Of a stretch of 64,000 bases of DNA, positions 56,675 through 64,000 are shown piece by piece. This stretch comes from Streptomyces sp. NBC_01142 (GTDB lineage Bacteria; Actinomycetota; Actinomycetes; Streptomycetales; Streptomycetaceae). Position 1 is the first letter of the stretch. Every line of letters begins with the position of its first letter. The notes below the pieces were generated by a model that was not told the DNA's origin, did no database searches, and was given only the letters and a program-made list of their open reading frames with translations. A program made the position numbers and the translations under genes. The DNA lies in NCBI RefSeq assembly GCF_026341125.1, contig NZ_JAPEOR010000001.1, forward strand, positions 620,001 to 684,000. The letters are read 5' to 3'.

Positions 56675-57544
56675 ATGACGCCAGAGAATGCGCCCGAGGG
56701 TGCACCCCGGAGCCGTTGGTCCGACCTCGACCGGCCGCCGCTGAACGCCGCCGCACTGCGCCGCGCCATGCTCCGGCCCGGCGGGCTGTGGACCTCCCTC
56801 GACGTGGTGCCGACGACCGGCTCCACCAACTCCGACCTGGCGGCGCGTGCCGCGTCCCTGGAGGAGGGGGCGGTCCTCGTGGCGGAGGAGCAGACGGCGG
56901 GGCGGGGGCGGCTCGACCGGACCTGGACAGCGCCCGCGCGCTCGGGGCTGTTCTTCTCGGTACTGCTGCGGCCCGGAGCGGACGTGCCGGTGGAGCGCTG
57001 GGGGTGGCTGCCGCTGCTCGCCGGAGTGGCGTCCGCGACGGGGCTGGCGCGGGCGGCCGGAGTCGACATGTCGCTCAAATGGCCCAACGACCTGCTGGTA
57101 AAGATCGAGGGCGAGGAACGCAAGACCGGCGGCATCCTCGCCGAGCGGGCGGGCCAGGACGCGGTCGTCGTCGGAATCGGCCTCAATGTCACGCTGCATG
57201 CCGACGAACTCCCCGTCCCGGCAGCGGGCTCCCTCGCCCTCGCGAACGCGATCTCGACCGACCGTGACCCGCTGCTGCGGGCCGTGCTGCGCTCGCTGGA
57301 GCAGTGGTACGGCGACTGGCGGGCGGCGGGCGGCGACCCGGGCCCGTCGGGGCTCCAGGCGGCGTACGCGGCGGGCTGCGCGACGCTCGGCCGCACTGTC
57401 CGCGCCGAGCTCCCCGGTGACCGCACGGTCACCGGGGAGGCGGTGGCGCTCGACGGCGACGGCAGGCTGGTGGTGGCCACGGAGGACGGTGAGCGGCAGC
57501 CGATCAGCGCGGGTGACATCGTGCACCTGCGGCCGGCCGGCTGA
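56675..57544 (+). CDS. birA: Biotin--[acyl-CoA carboxylase] ligase
   Basis: 289 residues, group I (no N-terminal DNA-binding domain, so not a repressor). The biotin-AMP loop TAGRGRLDRTWTAP (about 78-91) and LKWPNDLLVKI (about 134-144), then KTGGILAE, are the catalytic motifs; the C-terminal SH3-like domain begins near GRTVRAELPGDRTVTGEA. It attaches biotin to the carrier domain of AccA2 (Lys in EAMKM). Divergent from pccB. The ATG at 56675 has no strong ribosome binding site. About 25 N-terminal residues precede the catalytic core. Confidence 0.93.
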   Translation: MTPENAPEGAPRSRWSDLDRPPLNAAALRRAMLRPGGLWTSLDVVPTTGSTNSDLAARAASLEEGAVLVAEEQTAGRGRLDRTWTAPARSGLFFSVLLRPGADVPVERWGWLPLLAGVASATGLARAAGVDMSLKWPNDLLVKIEGEERKTGGILAERAGQDAVVVGIGLNVTLHADELPVPAAGSLALANAISTDRDPLLRAVLRSLEQWYGDWRAAGGDPGPSGLQAAYAAGCATLGRTVRAELPGDRTVTGEAVALDGDGRLVVATEDGERQPISAGDIVHLRPAG

Positions 57545-57556
57545 TCTCGGGTCCCG

Positions 57557-57600
57557 CGGGCCACCGGGACGTGAGCCGGGGCCACCGGGACGTGAGCTAG
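57557..57600. repeat. Tandem repeat upstream of the adenylate cyclase gene
   Basis: The words GGGCCACCGGGACGTGAGC occur twice in tandem (from about 57558 and 57578), 80 bp before the cyclase start. Confidence 0.7.
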
Positions 57601-57679
57601 GGCACACCTGCCGTATCGTTGAGGCGATCGAGCTACAGATCGGCAGGGCAGTGCGCACGGAACGGGCAGGAGGCGGCTG

Positions 57680-58969
57680 GTGACCGTCGACGACACCACT
57701 TCCGGCGCGGGCGCGCAGCCACCGTCGGACTCCGGTTCAGGCGCGTCCGCCTCGTCATCCGATGCGGCATCCGAGACAACATCGGATACGGGATCCAATG
57801 CGGGATCCAACGCGTCGGCCACTTCTTCGGCCACGCCGCCGACCACCACGTCGGCCGCATCGTCGTCCGCGGTGCATCCGACGCCGCACCACGAGGTCGA
57901 TCACACGGCGGAGCCGACCGACGACCCGCTCGCCATCCGGCTGGAGCAGTTGATTCTCGGTGCTGAGCGGCGCTACACGCCCTTCCAGGCGGCCCGCACC
58001 GCCGGTGTCTCCATGGAGCTCGCCTCCCGCTTCTGGCGGGCCATGGGCTTCGCGGACATCGGGCAGGCGAAGGCGCTCACGGAGGCGGACGTACTGGCCC
58101 TGCGCCGGCTCGCCGGTCTGGTCGAGGCGGGCCTGCTGAGCGAGCCGATGGCGGTCCAGGTGGCCCGCTCGACCGGGCAGACCACCGCCCGGCTGGCGGA
58201 ATGGCAGATCGATTCTTTCCTGGAAGGCCTCACCGAGCCGCCAGAGCCCGGAATGACCCGTACCGAGGTCACGTATCCGCTGGTCGAGCTGCTCCTGCCT
58301 GAGCTGGAGGAGTTCCTGGTGTACGTCTGGCGGCGGCAGCTCGCCGCCGCGACGGGGCGTGTCGTCCAGGCCGCCGACGACGAGGAGATGGTCGACCGGC
58401 GCCTGGCCGTCGGCTTCGCGGACCTCGTCGGCTTCACCCGGCTGACCCGCCGCCTGGAGGAGGAGGAACTGGGCGAGCTGGTCGAGGCGTTCGAGACCAC
58501 CTCGGCCGACCTCGTGGCCGCGCACGGCGGCCGGCTGATCAAGACGCTGGGCGACGAGGTGCTGTACGCGGCGGACGACGCCGCGACGGCGGCGGAGATC
58601 GCGCTGCGGCTCATCGAAACGATGACGCACGACGAGTCGATGCCGGCGCTGCGCGTCGGCATCGCTTTCGGCACGGTCACCACGCGGATGGGCGATGTCT
58701 TCGGCACGACGGTGAACCTGGCGAGCAGGCTCACGTCCATAGCCCCGAAGGACGCCGTACTGGTCGACGGTGCGTTCGCGGAGGGGCTCGTACGCACCGG
58801 CGACGCGCCGCTCTCCGAGTCCGAGGCGGCGGAGGAGGCGGCCGCGGCGGAGAAGGAGGGTGAGGAACCCCCCTCGTACCGCTTCGCCCTCCAGCCGATG
58901 TGGCAGCGCCCGGTCCGAGGCCTGGGTGTGGTGGAGCCGTGGCTGCTGTCGCGCCGGGAGAATCCCTGA
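57680..58969 (+). CDS. cya: Class III adenylate cyclase
   Basis: 429 residues. The first 80 residues are Ser/Thr/Ala-rich low complexity. A helical domain with helix-turn-helix-like RYTPFQAARTAGVSMELASRF (about 98-118), similar to the N-terminal region of actinobacterial cyclases, precedes the class III catalytic domain. Here the metal-binding Asp is in VGFADLVGFTRL (about 247-251) and TLGDEVLY, the adenine-recognising Lys in LIKTLGDEV, and the transition-state Asn/Arg in VNLASRLTS. In S. coelicolor the gene at this place (SCO4928) is the adenylate cyclase needed for germination and morphogenesis. GTG start at 57680. Confidence 0.93.
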   Translation: MTVDDTTSGAGAQPPSDSGSGASASSSDAASETTSDTGSNAGSNASATSSATPPTTTSAASSSAVHPTPHHEVDHTAEPTDDPLAIRLEQLILGAERRYTPFQAARTAGVSMELASRFWRAMGFADIGQAKALTEADVLALRRLAGLVEAGLLSEPMAVQVARSTGQTTARLAEWQIDSFLEGLTEPPEPGMTRTEVTYPLVELLLPELEEFLVYVWRRQLAAATGRVVQAADDEEMVDRRLAVGFADLVGFTRLTRRLEEEELGELVEAFETTSADLVAAHGGRLIKTLGDEVLYAADDAATAAEIALRLIETMTHDESMPALRVGIAFGTVTTRMGDVFGTTVNLASRLTSIAPKDAVLVDGAFAEGLVRTGDAPLSESEAAEEAAAAEKEGEEPPSYRFALQPMWQRPVRGLGVVEPWLLSRRENP

Positions 58970-59384
58970 CAGGTGGGGCGACGGCTCCTTCGCAGGAGGC
59001 GGCGTGAGGGAGCCGGTGGCCGATACGGCGGGCCCGACGCCGTCGTCCTGCTCGCACCTGCACCGCCGCTCCTGCGGGCGGCGTCGGGGGCATGACTCCT
59101 GACTCCGCCGGCTGCCGCGGACGGCCGGCTTCGGCTCCTGCTGCCCTTGCCTGCCTGCCTGCCTGCCCCGTCCTGGTCAGGCCTGCTCTGCTCTGCCCCG
59201 TCCTGCCCGGCTCTCGCGGTCACTGTGCGTGCACCTCAGGCCGCCGCTCCGGTGCGAAGCTGCCGTTTCGAGGCACGGAGGTGCCCCGAGCCCCCGGTTT
59301 TCCGGGGCGGGTGCGCGGGGGAGACCTCGGAGTGAGCGCGCGCCTATGATCCGGTGAACCATCGTTAACCGGGAGGGTGTCGCC
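58970..59384. repeat. Intergenic region with (TGCC)5 microsatellite, no gene
   Basis: 415 bp between the cyclase and enoyl-CoA hydratase genes. Positions 59148-59167 are five perfect TGCC tetramers, with more degenerate TGCC/TGCT units following. AACCATCGTTAACCGGGAGG (59359-59378) contains the hydratase ribosome binding site GGGAGG. No gene or strong hairpin was found. Confidence 0.55.
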
Positions 59385-60173
59385 ATGTCCGAGCAGCGGT
59401 TCGGGGAATTCGTCGTCGTACGCAGGCACGAGCACGTCGCGGAGCTCGTACTGGACCGGCCCAAGGCCATGAACGCCGTCTCCACGGAGATGGCCCGCTC
59501 CATCGGCGCCGCCTGTGACGCGCTCGCCGCCGACCGGGACGTGCGGGTCACCGTCCTGAGCTCGACGCATGAGCGGGCGTTCTGCGTGGGTGCCGATCTC
59601 AAGGAGCGGAACTCCCTCAGCGATGCCGAGTTGGTGCGGCAGCGGCCGACCGCGCGGGCCGCGTACACCGGTGTGCTGGAGCTGCCGATGCCGACGGTCG
59701 CCGCCGTGCACGGATTCGCGCTCGGCGGCGGGTTCGAGCTGGCGCTGGCCTGCGATCTGATCGTCGCGGACGCCACGGCCGTGGTCGGACTGCCCGAGGT
59801 GTCGGTCGGGGTGATTCCGGGCGGCGGCGGTACGCAGCTGCTGCCCCGCCGGGTCGGCGCCGCCCGCGCCGCCGAGCTCGTGTTCACCGCGCGGCGCGTG
59901 GAAGCCGCCGAAGCGCGGGAGTTGGGCCTCGTCGACCAGCTCGCCGACGACGCCAGGACCGAGGCGCTCGCCCTCGCGGCCAGGATCGCCGCGAACTCCC
60001 CCGTCGGGCTGCGCGCCGCCAAGCGTGCGATGCGGCTGGGGCAGGGGCTCGATCTGCGGGCCGGCCTCGAGGTGGAGGACGCGGCCTGGCGGTCCGTGGC
60101 CTTCTCCGGGGACCGGGCCGAGGGCGTTGCCGCGTTCAATGAGAAGCGCACGCCGCAGTGGCCCGGCGAGTGA
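59385..60173 (+). CDS. Enoyl-CoA hydratase/isomerase family protein
   Basis: 262 residues, crotonase fold. CoA/oxyanion glycines are in CVGADLKER and in HGFALGGGFELALACDL, with the first catalytic Glu equivalent in GGGFELA; the second is in GLPEVSVGVIPGGGGTQLLPR. It adds water to enoyl-CoA intermediates or acts as isomerase; the exact substrate is unknown. ATG at 59385 with GGGAGG upstream. It follows the adenylate cyclase gene on the same strand but 415 bp away, so it is a separate unit. Confidence 0.92.
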   Translation: MSEQRFGEFVVVRRHEHVAELVLDRPKAMNAVSTEMARSIGAACDALAADRDVRVTVLSSTHERAFCVGADLKERNSLSDAELVRQRPTARAAYTGVLELPMPTVAAVHGFALGGGFELALACDLIVADATAVVGLPEVSVGVIPGGGGTQLLPRRVGAARAAELVFTARRVEAAEARELGLVDQLADDARTEALALAARIAANSPVGLRAAKRAMRLGQGLDLRAGLEVEDAAWRSVAFSGDRAEGVAAFNEKRTPQWPGE

Positions 60174-60243
60174 CCGCGTGGCCCTCGGGATCCGGGCCGG
60201 CCGCTCCAACTGATCGAATCAGGCCAAACCTCCCTAAGCTGGG

Positions 60244-61410
60244 ATGATGGCTGAGGATCGGCGGTTGCGGGCCGTGGTGGCGCTGGCGCAGGCAATGGCG
60301 GCCGCCCACACCCCGCGCGAGTTCTGGCGGGCGGCGGCGCTGGGTGCGTGCGACGCGCTCGGCGGCTCCTTCGCGGCGCTGTCCGTGTGGGAGCGGGGGC
60401 TCGGGCGGCTCAAGGTGCTCGTGAATGCCGGTGAACGGGCTGCCGGGGAGGAGGAGTTCCCCGAATCGGAGACGTATCCGGTCAATCGCTTCCCGGAGAT
60501 CACCGAGTTTCTGCACGAGCAGTGGGCGGGCGGCGGTGAGCCCGACGCCTGGGTGGAGACGGTGGACGGCCCGGCGTCGGACGGGCACGGATACTGCCAC
60601 CAACGCGTGGCGGCGCTGCGCCGCCGCCACCGTGGCTGCTGCGTCGTCGCGCCGATCGTGCTGCACGGCCGGGCCTGGGGTGAGCTGTATGTGGCCCGGC
60701 CGGTGGGGACGCCGGTCTTCGACCGGGACGATGCCGACTTCGCGACCGTCCTCGCCTCGGTGGTGGCCGCCGGAATCGCCCAGAGCGAGCGCCTGGAGGA
60801 GGTGCGCAGGCTCGCCTTCACCGACCCCCTGACCGGTCTCGCCAACCGCCGCGCCGTCGACATAAGGCTCGACGAGGCCATCGAGCGCTACCGCACCGAC
60901 GGCTCGGTCGTCAGCCTGGTGGTGTGCGACCTCAACGGCCTCAAGCAGGTCAACGACACCCACGGCCACGCGGTCGGCGACCGGCTGCTCGAACGCTTCG
61001 GCTCGGTCCTCTCGCTGTGCGGGGCGATGCTGCCCGGAGCGCTGGCGGCCCGGTTGGGCGGGGACGAGTTCTGTCTGCTCTCGGTGGGCCCGACGGCGGA
61101 CGAGGTGATCCAGGTGGCGGACGAACTGTGCGTACGCGCAACGGAGTTGGAGCTGGGGGAGGGGGTGGCCTGCGGGGTCGCATCGACGGGTGACGCGATC
61201 GGGCAGGTCCGCTCCGCCCGCCGGCTCTTCCGGCTGGCGGACGCGGCCCAGTACCGGGCGAAGGCGGCACACTCCCCGAAGCCGGTGGTGGCGGGCCGCG
61301 ACGGCATGGTGATCCGCCTGGCCGACGCCCCGCCCCGCTCGCCGCAGGAGCGGCGCCGCTTCCGGGGCGCGCCCCCGGGGGACTCCCCGGAGCCCCGGAG
61401 CGAGCCCTGA
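60244..61410 (+). CDS. GAF-GGDEF diguanylate cyclase (CdgE-like)
   Basis: 388 residues. A GAF-like N-terminal sensor (about 10-185) with three clustered cysteines near GCCVV is followed by a GGDEF domain: EEVRRLAFTDPLTGLANRRAVD at the start, DLNGLKQVNDTHGHAVGDRLL and ARLGGDEFCLL (intact GGDEF about 271-275). The RxxD inhibitory I-site, expected five residues upstream, is absent (PGALAARL), so product inhibition through it is not expected. It probably synthesises c-di-GMP, which controls development in Streptomyces; from memory S. coelicolor SCO4931 (CdgE) is at this place. Ends in a Pro/Arg-rich tail. ATG at 60244. Confidence 0.88.
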   Translation: MMAEDRRLRAVVALAQAMAAAHTPREFWRAAALGACDALGGSFAALSVWERGLGRLKVLVNAGERAAGEEEFPESETYPVNRFPEITEFLHEQWAGGGEPDAWVETVDGPASDGHGYCHQRVAALRRRHRGCCVVAPIVLHGRAWGELYVARPVGTPVFDRDDADFATVLASVVAAGIAQSERLEEVRRLAFTDPLTGLANRRAVDIRLDEAIERYRTDGSVVSLVVCDLNGLKQVNDTHGHAVGDRLLERFGSVLSLCGAMLPGALAARLGGDEFCLLSVGPTADEVIQVADELCVRATELELGEGVACGVASTGDAIGQVRSARRLFRLADAAQYRAKAAHSPKPVVAGRDGMVIRLADAPPRSPQERRRFRGAPPGDSPEPRSEP

Positions 61411-61454
61411 ATCGGGTGTGACATGGCCGTAAGGAGCCGACCGCGCCACTGCTA

Positions 61455-61483
61455 GTGACAGGTTGGGATTCAGTCCGTACGCT
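61455..61483 (+). promoter_or_regulatory. hutH promoter, leaderless
   Basis: GTGACA (61455-61460), a spacer of exactly 17 bases, TACGCT (61478-61483), then seven bases to the ATG at 61491. This is the clearest -35/-10 pair in the window and implies a leaderless mRNA. Confidence 0.75.
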
Positions 61484-61490
61484 CCTGAAT

Positions 61491-63038
61491 ATGGATATGC
61501 ACACAGTCGTGGTGGGGACGTCCGGTACCACCGCCGAAGACGTCATCGCCGTGGCCCGCGCGGGCGCCCGGATCGAGCTCTCCGACGAGGCCGTCGCCGC
61601 CCTCGCCGCAGCCCGGGGGATCGTGGACGCGCTGGCCGCCAAGCCCGAGCCCGTGTACGGCGTCTCGACCGGATTCGGCGCCCTCGCCAGCCGTCACATC
61701 AGCCCTGAACTCCGTGCCCAGCTGCAGCGCAACATCGTGCGCTCGCACGCCGCCGGCATGGGGCCGCGCGTCGAACGCGAGGTCGTCCGCGCGCTGATGT
61801 TCCTGCGCCTGAAGACTGTCTGCTCCGGCCACACCGGGGTGCGGCCCGAGGTCGCGCAGACCATGGCCGACGTGCTGAACGCGGGGATCACCCCCGTCGT
61901 GCACGAGTACGGCTCGCTCGGCTGCTCCGGCGACCTCGCCCCGCTCTCCCACTGCGCGCTGACGCTGATGGGTGAGGGTGACGCCGAGGGCCCCGACGGC
62001 CAGGTGCGGCCCGCCGGGGAGCTGCTCGCCGAGCACGGCATCGCGCCCGTCGAACTCCGTGAGAAGGAGGGTCTCGCCCTCCTGAACGGCACCGACGGCA
62101 TGCTCGGCATGCTGGTCATGGCCCTCGCCGACCTCCAGCGCCTGTACATCTCCGCCGACATCACGGCCGCCCTCAGCCTCGAGGCGCTGCTCGGCACGGA
62201 CAAGGTCCTCGCCCCCGAGCTGCACGCCATCCGCCCGCACCCCGGCCAGGGCGTCTCCGCCGCCAATATGAGCGCCGTACTCAAGGGCTCCGGGCTCACC
62301 GGTCACTTCCAGGAGGAGGAGGCCCCCCGCGTCCAGGACGCGTACTCCGTGCGCTGCGCCCCCCAGGTCGCCGGCGCCGGGCGGGACACCCTCGCCCATG
62401 CCCGCCTCGTGGCCGACCGCGAGCTCGCCTCGGCCGTCGACAACCCGGTCGTACTGCCCGACGGCCGCGTGGAGTCCAACGGCAACTTCCACGGCGCCCC
62501 CGTCGCGTACGTGCTCGACTTCCTCGCCATCGTCGCCGCCGACCTAGGCTCCATCGCCGAGCGCCGCACCGACCGGCTGCTCGACAAGAACCGCTCGCAC
62601 GGTCTGCCGCCCTTCCTCGCCGACGACGCCGGTGTGGACTCGGGCCTGATGATCGCCCAGTACACGCAGGCCGCGCTGGTCAGCGAGATGAAGCGGCTGG
62701 CCGTCCCGGCTTCCGCCGACTCGATTCCGTCCTCCGCGATGCAGGAGGACCATGTCTCCATGGGCTGGTCGGCCGCGCGGAAGCTGCGTACCGCCGTCGC
62801 CAACCTGGGCCGGATCATCGCCGTCGAGCTCTACGCCTCGACCCGCGCCATAGAGCTCCGGCGCGGTCTGACCCCCGCGCCCGCCTCGCAGGCAGCCATC
62901 GCTGCGCTGCGCGCGGCGGGCGTCGAGGGCCCGGGTCCGGACCGCTTCCTCGCGCCCGACCTGGAGGCCGCCGACACGTTCGTACGGGACGGAAAGCTCA
63001 TCGAGGCCGTGGAGCCGGTGACCGGCCCGCTGGCCTAG
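61491..63038 (+). CDS. hutH: Histidine ammonia-lyase
   Basis: 515 residues from the ATG at 61491, which begins at the predicted transcription start; the ATG at 61497 is two codons later. MIO-lyase fold: VYGVSTGFGALASRHI (catalytic Tyr), GSLGCSGDLAPLSH (145-147 form the cofactor), LLNGTDGMLGML, QDAYSVRCAPQVAG and ESNGNFHG. It removes ammonia from L-histidine to give urocanate, the first step of histidine use. The cofactor tripeptide reads Cys-Ser-Gly instead of the usual Ala-Ser-Gly. A terminator follows. Not linked to other hut genes. Confidence 0.95.
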   Translation: MDMHTVVVGTSGTTAEDVIAVARAGARIELSDEAVAALAAARGIVDALAAKPEPVYGVSTGFGALASRHISPELRAQLQRNIVRSHAAGMGPRVEREVVRALMFLRLKTVCSGHTGVRPEVAQTMADVLNAGITPVVHEYGSLGCSGDLAPLSHCALTLMGEGDAEGPDGQVRPAGELLAEHGIAPVELREKEGLALLNGTDGMLGMLVMALADLQRLYISADITAALSLEALLGTDKVLAPELHAIRPHPGQGVSAANMSAVLKGSGLTGHFQEEEAPRVQDAYSVRCAPQVAGAGRDTLAHARLVADRELASAVDNPVVLPDGRVESNGNFHGAPVAYVLDFLAIVAADLGSIAERRTDRLLDKNRSHGLPPFLADDAGVDSGLMIAQYTQAALVSEMKRLAVPASADSIPSSAMQEDHVSMGWSAARKLRTAVANLGRIIAVELYASTRAIELRRGLTPAPASQAAIAALRAAGVEGPGPDRFLAPDLEAADTFVRDGKLIEAVEPVTGPLA

Positions 63039-63054
63039 GGGACAGCTGCCCCGA

Positions 63055-63086
63055 GGGTCGCTCCGCACAGCGCGGGGCGGCCCTTT
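63055..63086 (+). terminator. Terminator of hutH
   Basis: GGGTCGCTCCGC (63055-63066) pairs with GCGGGGCGGCCC (63072-63083) including two G-U pairs, loop ACAGC, followed by TTT. Confidence 0.72.
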
Positions 63087-63089
63087 CCC

Positions 63090-63190
63090 CTGTGCGCGGG
63101 TGGCCCCTGCGTACGTGCCCCGTGCACGGGTGGCCCATGCGCGGGTGGCTCATGCGCGGGTACCCCTTGCGCCGGTGCCCTTGCGCGAGT
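63090..63190. repeat. About 15-bp tandem array after hutH
   Basis: Six to seven degenerate units of ATGCGCGGGTGGCCC (period 14-16) fill the spacer between the hutH terminator and the end of the sorted surface protein gene. Confidence 0.75.
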
Positions 63191-63191
63191 G

Positions 63192-63464
63192 TCACATCTG
63201 CAGAGCGTCGCGTCGGCGCACCGAGTACGCCACGAAGCCCGCACCGATCCCCAGGAACGCCGTCCCGCCGACCAGATACGGCGTGGTGTCCACGCTGCCC
63301 GTCCGGGCGAGGGTCAGCTCCTGGGACGACGCTTCGGCGCCGGTCTGCCGGCTCTGCGTGGCCTCTCTCTCGGCGGTGGCATTCGCCGAAGGAACGAACC
63401 ACAGCGCACAGAGCAGACTCCCTGCGGCAGTGGCGGTCAGCAGCGGTCGACGTGCGACGGACAC
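63192..63464 (-). CDS. Small surface protein with LAxTG-type sortase signal
   Basis: 90 residues. An N-terminal signal peptide (RRPLLTATAAGSLLCALWF, cleavage likely after PSANA) is followed by only about 20 mature residues before LARTG (about 53-57), a hydrophobic span (YLVGGTAFLGIGAGFVAY) and a terminal positively charged RRRD. LARTG fits the LAxTG motif of class E sortases used in Streptomyces for chaplins and other wall proteins. So it should be covalently attached to peptidoglycan. GTG at 63464 with AAGGGGGG upstream. The processed protein would have only about 25 residues, so it is more likely a structural peptide than an enzyme. Confidence 0.78.
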   Translation of the reverse strand: MSVARRPLLTATAAGSLLCALWFVPSANATAEREATQSRQTGAEASSQELTLARTGSVDTTPYLVGGTAFLGIGAGFVAYSVRRRDALQM

Positions 63465-63572
63465 GGACTCGATCCCCCTTGAGGCATCATCGAATTGGCC
63501 GGGTGCGCTGATGCTAGTGAAAGTAGCGGGTCGTGGGAAAGCCGCGGGGTCCCGAGGCCTACGCTCCGTCGT

Positions 63573-63950
63573 ATGACCACTTCTGAGACATCACGGTTTG
63601 TGCGGCTACGGGTGGAATTGGTACTGGAGATCGAGGACACTGGCGAACTGACCGGCGCCGCCCTCGACCGCATCGCGGCGGACGAGTCCATGCCGGACGA
63701 GGAGCGGACGCACGCACAGTCCGCGGTCCGCGAGGACGAGGCGGAGGCCATCGCCTACCTCGTGGACCCCTTCGACCTGGTCAGCGAGATGCCGGGGGTC
63801 GAGCTGACCCAGGCTTCCTGGAGCAGTGAGCAGATCGAGTACGACCCCGATGCGGAGGAGTGGGACCTGGACGAGGAAGATGGAGATGAGGACGCAGACG
63901 AGGACGAGGACGACGGCAACGTCGGCGTCGGCGGCGTCGGGCGGCCGTAG
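63573..63950 (+). CDS. Acidic conserved hypothetical protein
   Basis: 125 residues, ATG at 63573. The first 55 residues (VRLRVELVLEIEDTGELTGAALDRIA, then EDEAEAIAYLVDPFDLV) form a small beta/alpha unit of unknown function; the C-terminal 40 residues are almost all Asp and Glu followed by a Gly/Val end. No membrane segment or signal peptide. Function unknown. The acid tail is encoded by GAGGAC repeats that vary easily. Confidence 0.65.
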   Translation: MTTSETSRFVRLRVELVLEIEDTGELTGAALDRIAADESMPDEERTHAQSAVREDEAEAIAYLVDPFDLVSEMPGVELTQASWSSEQIEYDPDAEEWDLDEEDGDEDADEDEDDGNVGVGGVGRP

Positions 63951-64000
63951 CTCGGGAATGTGACGGGCTTCGGGCCCCGGGTTGCCGGGTAGGCGGACCG

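Noticed and set aside
54989..57544. An 851-residue open frame on the plus strand
   Set aside because: Only the last 289 codons (from 56675) are birA; the front part is antisense to pccB, with Val/Arg/Asp-rich nonsense composition and no family motif.
1..64000. tRNA or rRNA genes, CRISPR arrays, phage attachment sites
   Set aside because: None was recognised: no cloverleaf-like CCA-ended genes and no regularly spaced repeats with unique spacers. The tandem repeats seen are all degenerate short arrays in spacers.

Overview
The window is high-GC actinobacterial chromosome, almost certainly Streptomyces. The evidence is GTG and TTG starts, a chain of GTGA/ATGA-coupled genes, leaderless promoters, the afsQ1/afsQ2/sigQ trio, the 42-residue membrane protein MmpB, a LAxTG-type sorting signal and teichulosonic-acid-type wall polymer genes. 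From memory, the gene order matches the S. coelicolor SCO4869-SCO4935 core-chromosome neighbourhood. No tRNA, rRNA, CRISPR array or phage was seen.

Layout. 1-4.7 kb: the end of a methylmalonyl-CoA-mutase-type gene, a LysE exporter, and a FAD monooxygenase whose divergent TetR regulator has been split off by an IS110-family element (copy A). 5-12.3 kb: two divergent units for a nonulosonic-acid (sialic/Kdn-like) cell-wall polymer: GT2 glycosyltransferase, polysialyltransferase-family protein, DUF6716-like protein, NeuA-HAD fusion, NeuB without a SAF domain, and a GT52-like protein. 12.5-21.1 kb: an M20 amidohydrolase, then a BMP-type nucleoside ABC importer with cytidine deaminase and thymidine phosphorylase. 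21-29.7 kb: STAS protein, ECF sigma factor with SnoaL-like tail, L,D-transpeptidase, MFS/LysR pair, an alpha/beta hydrolase lacking its nucleophile, adenosine deaminase, exported proteins. 29.8-36 kb: PspC and VanZ proteins, AfsQ1/Q2 with partner lipoprotein and SigQ, uridine kinase. 36-43.5 kb: aldehyde dehydrogenase pair, deoxyribose-phosphate aldolase, PH-domain protein, phosphohexo/pentomutase, purine nucleoside phosphorylase. 43.6-51.7 kb: gamma-glutamylcyclotransferase-like protein, quinone reductase of the LpdA type, DeoR regulator, TetR next to a decayed MFS gene, acyl-CoA carboxylase alpha (accA2), Maf pyrophosphatase, MmpB. 51.75-53.27 kb: an apparently identical second copy of the IS110 element (copy B, 1516 bp, same orientation). 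53.4-64 kb: GDSL hydrolase, carboxylase epsilon and beta subunits, biotin ligase, adenylate cyclase, enoyl-CoA hydratase, GAF-GGDEF protein, histidine ammonia-lyase, sortable surface protein, acidic protein.

The most striking pattern is a palindrome, CTACGCGCGTAG, at the promoters of six nucleoside-salvage transcription units spread over 30 kb (importer lipoprotein, importer ATPase, thymidine phosphorylase, adenosine deaminase, deoC, purine nucleoside phosphorylase). It marks a local nucleoside uptake/catabolism regulon whose regulator is not identified here. Together these genes import nucleosides, deaminate them, phosphorolyse them to (deoxy)ribose-1-phosphate, isomerise this to the 5-phosphate (probably by the mutase at 40.4-42.1 kb), cleave deoxyribose-5-phosphate, and possibly oxidise the acetaldehyde with the adjacent aldehyde dehydrogenases. 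Other highlights are a probable AUC start codon on the importer ATPase, two directly repeated IS110 copies with room for a bridge RNA, and an aldehyde-dehydrogenase paralogue without a catalytic domain.
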